A DNA stretch of 64,000 nt from Pseudomonas putida S13.1.2 (lineage in GTDB: Bacteria; Pseudomonadota; Gammaproteobacteria; Pseudomonadales; Pseudomonadaceae). The notes beneath the pieces were generated by a model. The model was not told the DNA's origin and did not search any database. It saw nothing but the letters and a program-made list of their open reading frames with translations. A program made the position numbers and the translations under genes. Shown one piece after another: positions 16,398 to 25,479 of this stretch (position 1 is its first letter; each line of letters opens with the position of its first letter). The DNA lies in NCBI RefSeq assembly GCF_000498395.2, contig NZ_CP010979.1, positions 1,922,001 through 1,986,000 of the forward strand, written 5' to 3'.

Positions 16398-19300
16398 ATG
16401 AAAACATTACTGCGTCTGTTGAAAAGTTTCTGGGTGCTGCTGCCATTGCTTTGGCTGGCCAGCCTGTTGATTTGCTGGCTGGCCGCGCCGCTGGTGCCGT
16501 GGCTGCGTCATCACGTGCCGGAAGCGCTGGCAATCATCAGTGCCTGCTTCCTGCTGGTGATTGTGCTGCGCCAATATCAGCGCATCCGTGCCGAGCACAA
16601 CCTCGAGAACCTGCTGCAAATCGAGGTCGACCGCTCGTGGAATGCCACCGGCGAGTTCCGTGACCAGCAGGTGCTGCGCGAGCGCCTGAAGCACGCCATC
16701 GCCATGCTGCGCACCGACCGTTCTGCCGGAGGCGGCGGCAAGGCGGCGCTGTCCGATCTGCCCTGGTACCTGGTGGTTGGCATGTCGGCTGCGGGCAAGA
16801 CCTCGCTGCTGACCCATTCCGGCCTGTCGGCCAGTATTGCCACGGCTAACGACAGTGAAAGCGGTACCCAGCACTGCGACTGGTACTTCAGCCCCGACGC
16901 CGTGATGATCGATACGGCCGGGCGCTACCTGCGCGACGACCAGTCGGCCAGCGAGTTCTCGGCCTTTCTGCGGATGCTGCGCAAGCAGCGCGGCAAGGCG
17001 GCGATCAATGGCCTGGTCCTGGTGGTCAGCCTGCCCGAGTTACTGGCGGCCAACAGCGATGAGCGCAATGCCCTGGCCAACCAGTTGGTGGCAAGGGTGG
17101 AAGAATACGCCGAATGCCTGGGCGCCAACCCGCCGATCTACCTGATGTTGAGCAAGACCGACCAGCTGCCGGGGTTCAGCCAGGCATTTGAGGGCCTCGA
17201 CCTGCACGAACGCCAGCAGCCGCTGGGCATGACCTTTGGCCTGTCGGAAATCCGCAACAATGGCCTGCACGCCGTGCTGCAAACGCGGCTAAAAAACCTG
17301 CAAGGCCGTATTCGCCAGCACGTCGACGCACAGATGATCGCCCTCGGTGCCGAAGCCGATAGCACCCTGCTGAACTTCCCGCAGTACTTCGCCGCCCTGG
17401 GTGAAGTGCTCGAACCCTTCCTCGACCACTTCACCCAGGGCCATCGCGAGGGTAAACCGCTATTGCTGCGGGGCCTGTACTTCACCAGTGCGCTGCAGAC
17501 CGGACAGCAGCTGGGGCAGGTTTATGAAGACGTCATCGCCGATGAATTCGCCCTGCAGGCGGCCTACGACGAGCGGGTCGAAAGCACCACCCAGGCCGTG
17601 GGTAACCGCAGCTACTTCATCACCGACACCTTCCGCCGGGTGATCTTCCCGGACCGCGACCTGGCTTTGTACCAGTCGCGCCCGGGCAGGCAGGCCGCGT
17701 TCAGCCCCCTGTTCCTAGGCCTGGCCGTCGCCACGGGGGTTGTGTTCATCGGCTGGCAGGCTCTGTCGTTCATCAACAACCGGCAATGGCTCGAAGGCCT
17801 GCGCGGGCAACTGGCGCAGATCGAACAAGCGCAGGAGCGCGAGCAACTGCTGGCTGCCGGCAAGGGGTTGGAAGTGCTGCGCGAACAGATGTCGATCGTC
17901 GAAGCCCATCGCCTGCAAGGTGTCCCGCTGCAATTGGCTGCCGGCCTCTACCATGGCGAAGCGATCCACCAGGTGAGCAGCACCGCTTACCTGGCACAAT
18001 TGCGCAGCCAGGCGCTGGAGCCGATCGCCCGCAGCCTGCAAGTGCAGATGCGCGCGTTCAACACCTTCGCCAACGGCATCAACCAGGCCCTGGAGTTCAC
18101 CCCGGCGCCGCAGCCTAAAAAACGCGGCGGCAAGGCAATCGCCGCTGCCGTGGCTGCCAAGGCCGCAGCAGTCGACACCCGCCTGGGCGCCTACGCCGCC
18201 AAGGTCAACCTGGCCACGGCCAGCGATGCTGCCGAGCTGTCTGCCACTACCGGCGGCCTGTCGTTGTCCGAAGAAATGCTTGGCCGGTTGAACGAACAAC
18301 AGGTGGCCTCGATCATCGAGGCCTACAACACACTCAAACTGTACCTGCTGGTGACCGAACCCCAGGCTCACCCGGACCCGGCCTTCGTCGCTGCGAGCCT
18401 TCCCCAGGCCTGGGCCGGTGCAGCAGCTGAAGGGTCCCCGGCCGACACCCGGGTAATCGAAGAAAATGTGCCGCTGTACGTGCAACTGCTGGAGCAAGGC
18501 CAGGCGCCCGCGCTGCCGCGCAACGAGCAGTTGATCAACGAAACCCGCCAGAACCTCAAGGCATTCATGATCTCCAGCTCCCTGGTCGATCGCGAATACC
18601 TGCGCCTGCAACTTGAGTCGAGCCGCCAGTTCCCGGCGCTCAGCCTCAACGACCTGGTCCCGCAACCTGGCCGCGCGCTGTTGTACAGCTCCGCTGGCAT
18701 ACCGGCAATCTACACGCGCCAGGGCTGGGACACCTTCGTCAAGCCCGAGCTGATCAAGCTGGTGTCGGGCAACCTGCGCAACGAGTCGGACTGGGTGCTG
18801 GACGGCGAAGGCGGCGATGCCGTCGTGCAAAAAGCCAACTTCGTGCGCGAGTTCATGGCCCGCTACAAACGCGACTACACCCAAGCCTGGTACAAGATGG
18901 TCCGCAGCGTTGGCATGCGCCACTTCGCCGACCTGGCCTCGGCCACCGATCAACTGGGCCTGCTCAGCGATGTGCAGAACTCGCCGGTAAAGAACCTGCT
19001 GGCTGCGGTCAATGACAATACCCGGTGGGACCTGCCGATCAACCCTGCGATCCCGGCCCCAGGTGCCGCCCGCGATGACGGCTTCTGGAGCAAGGTCACC
19101 GGCCTGTTCGATGCCGATCACGCGCTGCCCGCCAACGTCGCCCCGGCCCTGCCGGCGGTGGATGACGGCAGCCTGGCCAAGCGTTTCGAGCCGGTGGCGC
19201 GGGTGTTCGCCGAGAACAACGCAGAAGGCGCCGACAGCACCATCATGGACCGCTACCTGGCGGCGCTGCGCAAGCTCAAGGTGCGCATGAACAACATCCA

Positions 19301-20195
19301 GCGCTCGCAGGATGTGGGCAAGAGCAGCAAGCAGTTGATCAGCGAGACCCTGGAAGGCCAGCCGAGCGAAGTCACCACCGTACGCAATTATGTGGAAGGC
19401 AGTGTCGACACCAGCCAGGACGGCCTGTCGCGCTCCTTGCAGGGGCTGTTCAGCCTGCCCATCCAGTACGCCTGGGCCACCCTGCGCGACCCGGCCGGCC
19501 AGCAAATCGCCAAAGCCTGGGCGCAGCAGATCGCCAAACCGTGGGAACAGGTCATGGCGCACCGTTACCCCATTGCCGGTGGCAGCAACAACGAAGCGTC
19601 GGTGAAAGACCTGCAGCGCTTCGTCGACCCGCAAAGCGGCCTGCTCCCGGCGTTCAAGCGTAACGAAATCGGTAACCTGGCCGGCGGTGAAGGCCTGGGC
19701 GTGGGCGACAACAAGGGGCCAGCGCTGGTCAACCCCGGCATGCTCAACAGCATCGACAAGGCCAGCTCGGTTGGCCAGGTGATCGCCAGCCTCTCGGACC
19801 GTGACAACGGCTTTGAGATCATGCTGGAGCCTTCAGCCAACTTCACCGACATCGTGTTCACGCTCGATGGCCAGGAACAGCACTACCGCAACGGCCGCAG
19901 CAGCTGGAACCGCTTTGCCTGGCCGGCCACCAGCAACGCCCCAGGCGCACGCCTGGACGTGGTTACCCTGAGCGGCGCACGGGTTACCGTGTTCGACTTC
20001 CCGGGCCGATGGGGCCTTCTGCGCATGAACGAAAGCGCCCGCGTCGACGACCTGGACGGCATTCAGCAACGCTTTAGCTGGAACACTGCCAGTGGCCGCG
20101 TGAGCCTTGTTGTACGCAACTTCGGTGGGGTCAAGCTGACCGACCTGGGCAACGTCAAGGCCCTGAGCGCCCTCAACGACAGGGGCGCGCAATGA
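16398..20195 (+). CDS. tssM: T6SS inner-membrane core protein TssM (IcmF)
   Basis: 1265 residues. Two N-terminal helices (about 8-32 and 43-56) are followed by a cytoplasmic NTPase-like domain with Walker A GMSAAGKTS (about 131-139) and an IDTAGRY motif. A third helix near residue 437-455 (LFLGLAVATGVVFIGWQAL) leads to the large periplasmic IcmF-related/DUF1215 region, which contacts TssJ. The extra segment KKRGGKAIAAAVAAKAAAVD near 575-592 is a low-complexity Lys/Ala insert. It is the main spanning subunit of the TssJLM complex. tagF overlaps its stop (ATGA). Confidence 0.96.
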   Translation: MKTLLRLLKSFWVLLPLLWLASLLICWLAAPLVPWLRHHVPEALAIISACFLLVIVLRQYQRIRAEHNLENLLQIEVDRSWNATGEFRDQQVLRERLKHAIAMLRTDRSAGGGGKAALSDLPWYLVVGMSAAGKTSLLTHSGLSASIATANDSESGTQHCDWYFSPDAVMIDTAGRYLRDDQSASEFSAFLRMLRKQRGKAAINGLVLVVSLPELLAANSDERNALANQLVARVEEYAECLGANPPIYLMLSKTDQLPGFSQAFEGLDLHERQQPLGMTFGLSEIRNNGLHAVLQTRLKNLQGRIRQHVDAQMIALGAEADSTLLNFPQYFAALGEVLEPFLDHFTQGHREGKPLLLRGLYFTSALQTGQQLGQVYEDVIADEFALQAAYDERVESTTQAVGNRSYFITDTFRRVIFPDRDLALYQSRPGRQAAFSPLFLGLAVATGVVFIGWQALSFINNRQWLEGLRGQLAQIEQAQEREQLLAAGKGLEVLREQMSIVEAHRLQGVPLQLAAGLYHGEAIHQVSSTAYLAQLRSQALEPIARSLQVQMRAFNTFANGINQALEFTPAPQPKKRGGKAIAAAVAAKAAAVDTRLGAYAAKVNLATASDAAELSATTGGLSLSEEMLGRLNEQQVASIIEAYNTLKLYLLVTEPQAHPDPAFVAASLPQAWAGAAAEGSPADTRVIEENVPLYVQLLEQGQAPALPRNEQLINETRQNLKAFMISSSLVDREYLRLQLESSRQFPALSLNDLVPQPGRALLYSSAGIPAIYTRQGWDTFVKPELIKLVSGNLRNESDWVLDGEGGDAVVQKANFVREFMARYKRDYTQAWYKMVRSVGMRHFADLASATDQLGLLSDVQNSPVKNLLAAVNDNTRWDLPINPAIPAPGAARDDGFWSKVTGLFDADHALPANVAPALPAVDDGSLAKRFEPVARVFAENNAEGADSTIMDRYLAALRKLKVRMNNIQRSQDVGKSSKQLISETLEGQPSEVTTVRNYVEGSVDTSQDGLSRSLQGLFSLPIQYAWATLRDPAGQQIAKAWAQQIAKPWEQVMAHRYPIAGGSNNEASVKDLQRFVDPQSGLLPAFKRNEIGNLAGGEGLGVGDNKGPALVNPGMLNSIDKASSVGQVIASLSDRDNGFEIMLEPSANFTDIVFTLDGQEQHYRNGRSSWNRFAWPATSNAPGARLDVVTLSGARVTVFDFPGRWGLLRMNESARVDDLDGIQQRFSWNTASGRVSLVVRNFGGVKLTDLGNVKALSALNDRGAQ

Positions 20196-21100
20196 TCGGT
20201 TGCTTCGGCAAGCTACCGACGAGCGCGGACTTCGTCAGCCTGCACGGCGCGACGGAGGAAGCCTGCGAGTTCGACGCCTGGTTGCAGTCGTCGCTGGCGG
20301 CCATGCGCCACCACGATGACTGGCAAGCGTTGTTCGACACGCTGCCGATGTGTTTTTTCAACTACCGCGCACGCAACGGCAACTGGCTGCTGGGCGGCCT
20401 GCTCAGCTCGCGCGATGCCAGCCAACGGCGCTACCCGTTCTTTATCTTCCAGCTGATCAAGGGCGAGGAAGGTATTGCAGGGGTCAACCCGTTCACCCTT
20501 GGCGAACTGTTCAGCGCGCAGATCAAGCCTTTGCTGCATCAGGCCGTGCAAGGCGCCGATTGCACCAGCCTGTTCGAACGGATCAAGGCCTTGCGCCCGC
20601 TGCAGGGCCAGGACCTGGACCTGTTCCGCCGGGTTCATGCCAAGTTCCTGCACGACTTCAGCTTTGCTGATGTCGCCCGCGCCCTGCACGGTTCGTGGCC
20701 GGGCTTCGACAGCGCCACCGCGCTCGCTCACCTGAAAAACGGCAGGGGCTCGCTGCACGGCGACTTTGCGGGCGGTATTGAATTGCCACTACCGGCAGAA
20801 CGCGGCCTTAAAAATCCTGTTGCCGATCTGTGGCTGACCTGGCTGACACGCATGAGCGGTAGCCATGGCGTGCCGGCGGTAAGCCTGTTGGCCGATGACT
20901 TCATGCACCCGCGCCTCTACTGCTTCCCGTCGCGCCATGCCAACTGTGCCTACCGACTGCTCAGTGGCTGCGCTGACAAGGGTGAGCACCTGAAATTGTT
21001 GAGCCCACTGACAGGTGCGCCACAGCTGCACGATTACGACCGACCTCTTGAACACGTCATCGACCAGTTCGTCGATGCACTGGATGCGACGCCTGTATGA
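20192..21100 (+). CDS. tagF: T6SS accessory protein TagF (ImpM family)
   Basis: 302 residues. The N-terminus MIGCFGKLPTSADFVSLHGA is characteristic of TagF/ImpM (DUF2094). The conserved FFNYRARNGNWLLGGLLSSRDASQRRYPF segment follows (about 52-80). In other pseudomonads TagF acts post-translationally as a repressor of T6SS assembly, partly by binding Fha. No fha, ppkA or pppA gene is present in this window, so the target here may differ. It sits between the two IcmF-type genes and overlaps each by four bases. Confidence 0.9.
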   Translation: MIGCFGKLPTSADFVSLHGATEEACEFDAWLQSSLAAMRHHDDWQALFDTLPMCFFNYRARNGNWLLGGLLSSRDASQRRYPFFIFQLIKGEEGIAGVNPFTLGELFSAQIKPLLHQAVQGADCTSLFERIKALRPLQGQDLDLFRRVHAKFLHDFSFADVARALHGSWPGFDSATALAHLKNGRGSLHGDFAGGIELPLPAERGLKNPVADLWLTWLTRMSGSHGVPAVSLLADDFMHPRLYCFPSRHANCAYRLLSGCADKGEHLKLLSPLTGAPQLHDYDRPLEHVIDQFVDALDATPV

Positions 21101-23589
21101 ACAAGATCAAGTACTACTGCCTGCGCTACCAACCCTACCTGCTGGGGGTGGCGTTCTTCCTGGCGATTTTCCTGGTCTGGGCCATTGGCCGTGCCTTCGG
21201 CTTCGCCTCGCTGCACAGCTTGCTCGCAGGTATCGGCGTGTTTCTGGTGCTGTCTGCGGGCTATGTACTGCTGCTGTACCGCGGTGTCGGCCAGCACCAC
21301 AACCTCGAAGGCTTGCTGCGTGACGACGCTGACCAGGCCGTACTCAGCGCCACCCCGGCCGACCGCGAAGAAGTCAGCCTGTTGCGCGAGCGCCTGCTGC
21401 AGAGCATCGAGCGCCTGCACAGCAACAAGCCCCGCGGCGCCTCGGCCAAGGACGCGCTGTATGCCCTGCCCTGGTACCTGGTGATAGGCCAGCCGGCTGC
21501 GGGCAAGAGCACCATGATCCTGCAGTCGGGCCTGAACTTCCCCTATGCCGAGCGCGAAGGCGCAAGGGTGGCGGGCCTGGGCGGCACGCGCAACTGCGAC
21601 TGGTTTTTCAGTTCCGAAGCGGTGCTGCTGGACACTGCCGGGCGCTACATGAACAGCCCGGAAGAAGCCGGTAAATGGCGCGGTTTCCTGCAGCTGCTGC
21701 GCCAGCATCGCCAACGCCGTCCCCTTAACGGGTTGATCGTTAGCGTCAGCATCGACGACATCCTGCATGGCTCGGCCGAGGACCAGGAGCGCGTGGCCAA
21801 GCGCCTGCGCGAACGCATCCAGGAAAGCTGCGCCCTGCTCGAAGTGCGCCTGCCCATCTACCTGGTGTTCACCAAGTGCGACCTGATACCCGGGTTTACA
21901 GCGTTCTATCGCCAGCTGGACGACGCCTCACGTGGCGAAGTGATGGGCAAAACCTTCTCGCACAAGGGTTACGAACAGGCCGACTGGGGCCAGCGTTTCG
22001 GCAAGGCCATGGACGAGCTAACCGGTTACTGGCGGCAGGTGGCAGGCCAGCAGTTGGTGCAACAGGACATTCAGGTGACTCGGCAGAACAACGCTGCTTA
22101 TCGGTTCCCGCTGGAGCTCGCCGCCCTCAAGCCGCGCTTGCAGCAGTTCGTCGACAGCCTGTTGCGTGCCAACCCGTACCAGAGTGCCGAAATGCTGCGT
22201 GGTTTCTATTTCACCGCCGCGCTGCAAGCCGACGAGGCCCAGTGGGGCAGCCACGGCCAGCATGTGGCCGAGCGCTTCGCACTCGAACACGCCGCAGGTG
22301 CTGCCGAAGCTGGCAGCCAGCCGGCGCCGCTATTCATCAATAGCCTGTTCCGCAAAGTCATCATCCCCGACCAGCACCTGGTGGCGCTGTACACCAGCAA
22401 CCACCGCGAGCGGCGGCGCAAGGCCGGGTGGGTTGGCGCCGCCGGCCTGGCGGCCCTGGTGCTATGCAGCCTGTGGGGCTGGTCGTACCTGAACAACCGC
22501 GCCACCCTGGCCAGCATTGCCGGCGAACTGGCCCAGGCCAAGGCCGACGACCAGGCTGCCAGCGGCCAGTACACCGCCTGGCGTAGCCTCGACCGGTTGC
22601 GGTTCTGGGCCGCGCACTACTATCAGCAACACCATGAGCAGGGCGTGCCGCTCGGCATGCGCCTGGGCCTGTACCAGGGCCATGAAGTCGAGCCGCTGCT
22701 GCGCAGCCGCTACTTCGCCACGTTGCAGAACGTGATGCTCAAACCCACGGCCGATAACCTCACGCGAACCCTTTACCTGTTGACCACGCTCAAGGTCTAC
22801 CAGCGCAACACCCGCGAGTTGCAGCCGGTGAGCGGTGTTGACAGTGTCGAGGCCGAGGCGCTGCCGCATGACAACCGCGCCCAGTCGATCGCCGATTTCG
22901 GCAAGGCCACGCTGGACACCTATGTGATGCTGTCCCCGGCCCAGCGCGAAAAGGCCGACCCGGCGTTCCTCAAGGCGCACCTGCCGGACTACTGGTACCC
23001 GGCTATCGCCCGCCACACCGGCCAGCGCATGACCGCAGCCGGTAGCGAAGCAGACAGCAAGGACTACCTGTACGCAAGCCGTCAGATCACTTTCTACAGC
23101 GACCAGATCCGTGAGCCAGATGTGCCACGCATCCTCGACAACGCCTTCCTGATGTCCAGTTCGCGTAACTACATCGACAGCCTGCGGGCCCAGTCGCTGC
23201 GCTCGATCGAGACCATCACGCTGGAATCCGACACCCTTTTCGCTTTCGGCCGCGCCGACTTCCAGAGCCTTAGAAACGAAGGCCAGGGCCAGCTTAGCGC
23301 GATTGCCAGCAAGCTGCTGAACACCCCGAACATCGGCAAGATCGTCATCTCGGGCCACGCCGACCAGTTGGGCGACAGCCAGGGCAACCTGCAGGTTTCG
23401 AAACAACGGGCGCAAACCATACGCACCTATCTGGTCGGCAAGGGCGTGCCTGCCGAACTGGTGGTTGCACAAGGCGAAGGGAGCCGCAAGCCATTGGTCA
23501 ATTGCGACATGCAGCAACCGCGAGCGCAATTGATCAAGTGTCTTGAGCCCAACCGCCGGGTGGAAATCGAAGTGCGTGGTCTGAACTGA
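21097..23589 (+). CDS. Short IcmF-like protein fused to OmpA domain
   Basis: 830 residues. The first half is a second TssM-like module: two helices (about 13-33 and 39-60), Walker A GQPAAGKST (about 132-140), LLDTAGRYM, and a third helix (about 445-466). The large periplasmic TssM domain is shortened. The last 125 residues are an OmpA-family peptidoglycan-binding domain: SDTLFAFGRADF, ISGHADQLGDSQGNLQVSKQRAQTIRTYL, and NRRVEIEVRGLN at the end. TssL here lacks such a domain, so this protein probably anchors the membrane complex to the cell wall (TagP-like role). Whether its NTPase half replaces or associates with TssM is unknown. Confidence 0.85.
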   Translation: MNKIKYYCLRYQPYLLGVAFFLAIFLVWAIGRAFGFASLHSLLAGIGVFLVLSAGYVLLLYRGVGQHHNLEGLLRDDADQAVLSATPADREEVSLLRERLLQSIERLHSNKPRGASAKDALYALPWYLVIGQPAAGKSTMILQSGLNFPYAEREGARVAGLGGTRNCDWFFSSEAVLLDTAGRYMNSPEEAGKWRGFLQLLRQHRQRRPLNGLIVSVSIDDILHGSAEDQERVAKRLRERIQESCALLEVRLPIYLVFTKCDLIPGFTAFYRQLDDASRGEVMGKTFSHKGYEQADWGQRFGKAMDELTGYWRQVAGQQLVQQDIQVTRQNNAAYRFPLELAALKPRLQQFVDSLLRANPYQSAEMLRGFYFTAALQADEAQWGSHGQHVAERFALEHAAGAAEAGSQPAPLFINSLFRKVIIPDQHLVALYTSNHRERRRKAGWVGAAGLAALVLCSLWGWSYLNNRATLASIAGELAQAKADDQAASGQYTAWRSLDRLRFWAAHYYQQHHEQGVPLGMRLGLYQGHEVEPLLRSRYFATLQNVMLKPTADNLTRTLYLLTTLKVYQRNTRELQPVSGVDSVEAEALPHDNRAQSIADFGKATLDTYVMLSPAQREKADPAFLKAHLPDYWYPAIARHTGQRMTAAGSEADSKDYLYASRQITFYSDQIREPDVPRILDNAFLMSSSRNYIDSLRAQSLRSIETITLESDTLFAFGRADFQSLRNEGQGQLSAIASKLLNTPNIGKIVISGHADQLGDSQGNLQVSKQRAQTIRTYLVGKGVPAELVVAQGEGSRKPLVNCDMQQPRAQLIKCLEPNRRVEIEVRGLN

Positions 23590-23611
23590 GCCATGCCGCA
23601 AGAACCGGTCG

Positions 23612-23638
23612 CCCAGGCCTCACAGGAGGAGGCCTGGG
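23612..23638 (+). other. Perfect 10-bp hairpin upstream of hcp
   Basis: CCCAGGCCTC and GAGGCCTGGG pair perfectly around a 7-base loop in the 143-base gap between the IcmF/OmpA gene and hcp. No T-tract follows, so it is not a standard terminator. A hairpin here could mark an RNA-processing site or protect the 5-prime end of the hcp-tssA message. Confidence 0.65.
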
Positions 23639-23732
23639 GGGCGGCAAGCTACCTCTGCCGGCGTGCCCGGCGAGGTCAAAACCAAGGGGTGCATGAGCAA
23701 CCCTTTACATGTTGTTAATGGAGAGTTTCACA

Positions 23733-24251
23733 ATGGCATTTGACGCGTATATCCAAATCGACGGCATCCCGGGCGAAGTACTGGATGACAAACACAAGGA
23801 CTGGATCGAAGTGCTGGGCTACGAGTACGGCGCCACCCAGGCTACCTCGGCAACCGCCAGCTCCTCGGGTGGTGCGTCGTCCGAGCGTGTTGCCCTGAGC
23901 GACTTCAAGATCCGCAAAGCCGTCGACAAGGCTTCGGCCAAGCTGTTCGAGCACTGCTGCACCGGCAAGCACATCGCCAAGCTGAAGCTGAACGTCAACC
24001 GTGCAGGTGGCGATAAAGTCACCTACCTGACCATCGACATGGAAGAAGTCGTGGTCTCGTCGGTGAAGTTCGTTGCCGGTGGCAACCAAGGGGGTGAAGA
24101 CAAGGCCGTCAGCGACCTGCCAATTGAAGAAATCAGCTTCAACTTTGCCCGTATCAAGACCACCTACACCCAGCAGAACCGCACCGACGGTCAGGCCGGC
24201 GGCAACATCGTCGGTGGCTGGGACCGCACCGCGAACAAAGTGTTTGCCTAA
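23733..24251 (+). CDS. hcp: T6SS tube protein Hcp
   Basis: 172 residues from the ATG at 23733, with GGAGAG upstream; the in-frame ATG at 23709 is rejected. The Hcp1 family pattern is AFDAYIQIDGIPGEVLDDKHKDWIEVLGYEY at the N-terminus, DFKIRKAVDKASAKLFEHCCTGKHI about residues 54-78, and VSDLPIEEISFNFARIKTTY near the C-terminus. Hexameric rings stack into the tube that is expelled with VgrG. It is spaced from its neighbours, unlike the overlapping genes around it, and flanked by hairpins on both sides, suggesting separately tuned mRNA levels for this abundant subunit. Confidence 0.97.
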   Translation: MAFDAYIQIDGIPGEVLDDKHKDWIEVLGYEYGATQATSATASSSGGASSERVALSDFKIRKAVDKASAKLFEHCCTGKHIAKLKLNVNRAGGDKVTYLTIDMEEVVVSSVKFVAGGNQGGEDKAVSDLPIEEISFNFARIKTTYTQQNRTDGQAGGNIVGGWDRTANKVFA

Positions 24252-24267
24252 GCAGGTGACAAACATG

Positions 24268-24319
24268 GGCCGCTTCGGCGGCCTGAACCAGCAGCGCCGC
24301 CAGGTCTTCTGGCGCGCTG
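24268..24319 (+). other. Two hairpins downstream of hcp
   Basis: The first is GGCCGC-TTCG-GCGGCC (24268-24283), with the very stable UUCG tetraloop. The second pairs CAGCG and CGCCAG with CTGGCG and CGCTG (24292-24319) around a 5-base loop, with one bulge. There is no T-run, so transcription should continue to tssA 27 bases later. They lie inside a 20-codon ORF (24265-24327) with AGGTG before its ATG; I regard that ORF as doubtful. The hairpins probably slow 3-prime exonucleases. Confidence 0.6.
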
Positions 24320-24345
24320 TTCATTAGCCATGTCCAGAGTGTTAT

Positions 24346-25431
24346 ATGCCTGAAATCCTCAATGACCTTTCGCTGGCCACGCTGGCCGCCCCCATCGAGG
24401 GTGGCAGTGGCGAAGACTTGAGCTTCTCTGCCTTGTTCGACCAGATCAAGGAGGCACGCCGGGCCGACCCTGACTACCTGACACAGGGCGACTGGCAAAC
24501 CGACCTGAAGACTGCCAACTGGGAGCAGGTGATCGACCTGTCGGCGCAAGGGCTGGCGGAGCAGAGCAAAGACTTGATGCTGGCGGCCTGGCTCAGTGAA
24601 GGGCTGGCTCAGCGCGAGCACTTCAAAGGTATCACCTTTGGCCTGGAGCTGACCGAACGGGTTCTGGACGCGTTTTGGGAGACGCTGTACCCAACCCTGG
24701 AAGACGGCCTGGATGAGCGCGCAGCGCGGCTGTCCTGGCTCAAGACCACGCTCAGCGACATTGCCGGTGGTTTGCCCATTACCCAAGGGCAGAATTTTGG
24801 CGTGTTGCGCTATGACGAATCACGCCACGTAGAAAACCTCGCCTTGCAAAACCCCAAGGCAATGCAGACAGCGCTGAACGAAGGCAAGATCAACGCCGAG
24901 ATTTTCCAGCGCTCGGTAGCACTTAGCGACACCGATCACCTGCGCGCCAAGGCCTTGGAGATTGCCACCAGTCTCAATGCATGCAAACGCCTGCAGGCTA
25001 CGGTAGACCGCCTGTTCGAGCGCGAGGCACCCAGCTTTGCCAGCCTTGCCGACATGCTCTCGCGTGCCAGCCAGCTGGCGGAGAAATTGCTCAAGGACCG
25101 CGGTGTCGAGCTGCACCCCACCCTCCTCGAGGAGCAGGAGCCAGAGGCCATCGCGGCCAACGCCCAATCAGCAGGTGAACAAATGGATACACGCCCACCG
25201 GCGACTGCGCCAGCCGCCATGCGCACCACGCCGCTGACCCGCGACGAGGCGTTTACCATGCTTGCGGGCATTGCCCAGTACTTCAAGCAGAGCGAACCGC
25301 AAAGCCCGGTACCCTACCTGATAGAACGTGCAATAAAGTGGGGCAACATGCCGCTGGAAGGCTGGCTCAGTGATGTGATCAAAGACAACAATGTCGTGGA
25401 CAACATCCGTGATGTGCTGGGCACCCGCTAA
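24346..25431 (+). CDS. tssA: T6SS baseplate/sheath assembly protein TssA, short form
   Basis: 361 residues. An N-terminal ImpA_N domain (about 10-130) shows LAAPIEGGSGEDLSFSALFDQIKEARRADP and a conserved FWETLYP motif. A variable middle follows. The C-terminal oligomerisation domain carries LTRDEAFTMLAGIAQYFKQSEPQSPVPYLIERAIKWGNMPLEGWL. This matches the short TssA class that starts sheath polymerisation at the baseplate. It is the last gene of the T6SS operon. No clear terminator separates it from uvrA-like 49 bases downstream. Confidence 0.93.
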   Translation: MPEILNDLSLATLAAPIEGGSGEDLSFSALFDQIKEARRADPDYLTQGDWQTDLKTANWEQVIDLSAQGLAEQSKDLMLAAWLSEGLAQREHFKGITFGLELTERVLDAFWETLYPTLEDGLDERAARLSWLKTTLSDIAGGLPITQGQNFGVLRYDESRHVENLALQNPKAMQTALNEGKINAEIFQRSVALSDTDHLRAKALEIATSLNACKRLQATVDRLFEREAPSFASLADMLSRASQLAEKLLKDRGVELHPTLLEEQEPEAIAANAQSAGEQMDTRPPATAPAAMRTTPLTRDEAFTMLAGIAQYFKQSEPQSPVPYLIERAIKWGNMPLEGWLSDVIKDNNVVDNIRDVLGTR

Positions 25432-25479
25432 AATGCTGTTACTTTGACGGCCACTCCCCCAACGTTCAAGGATCGCCGC

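Noticed and set aside
24265..24327. 20-codon ORF between hcp and tssA
   Set aside because: Has an AGGTG before its ATG but consists of hairpin sequence and Arg/Gln residues; the hairpins explain it better than a peptide.
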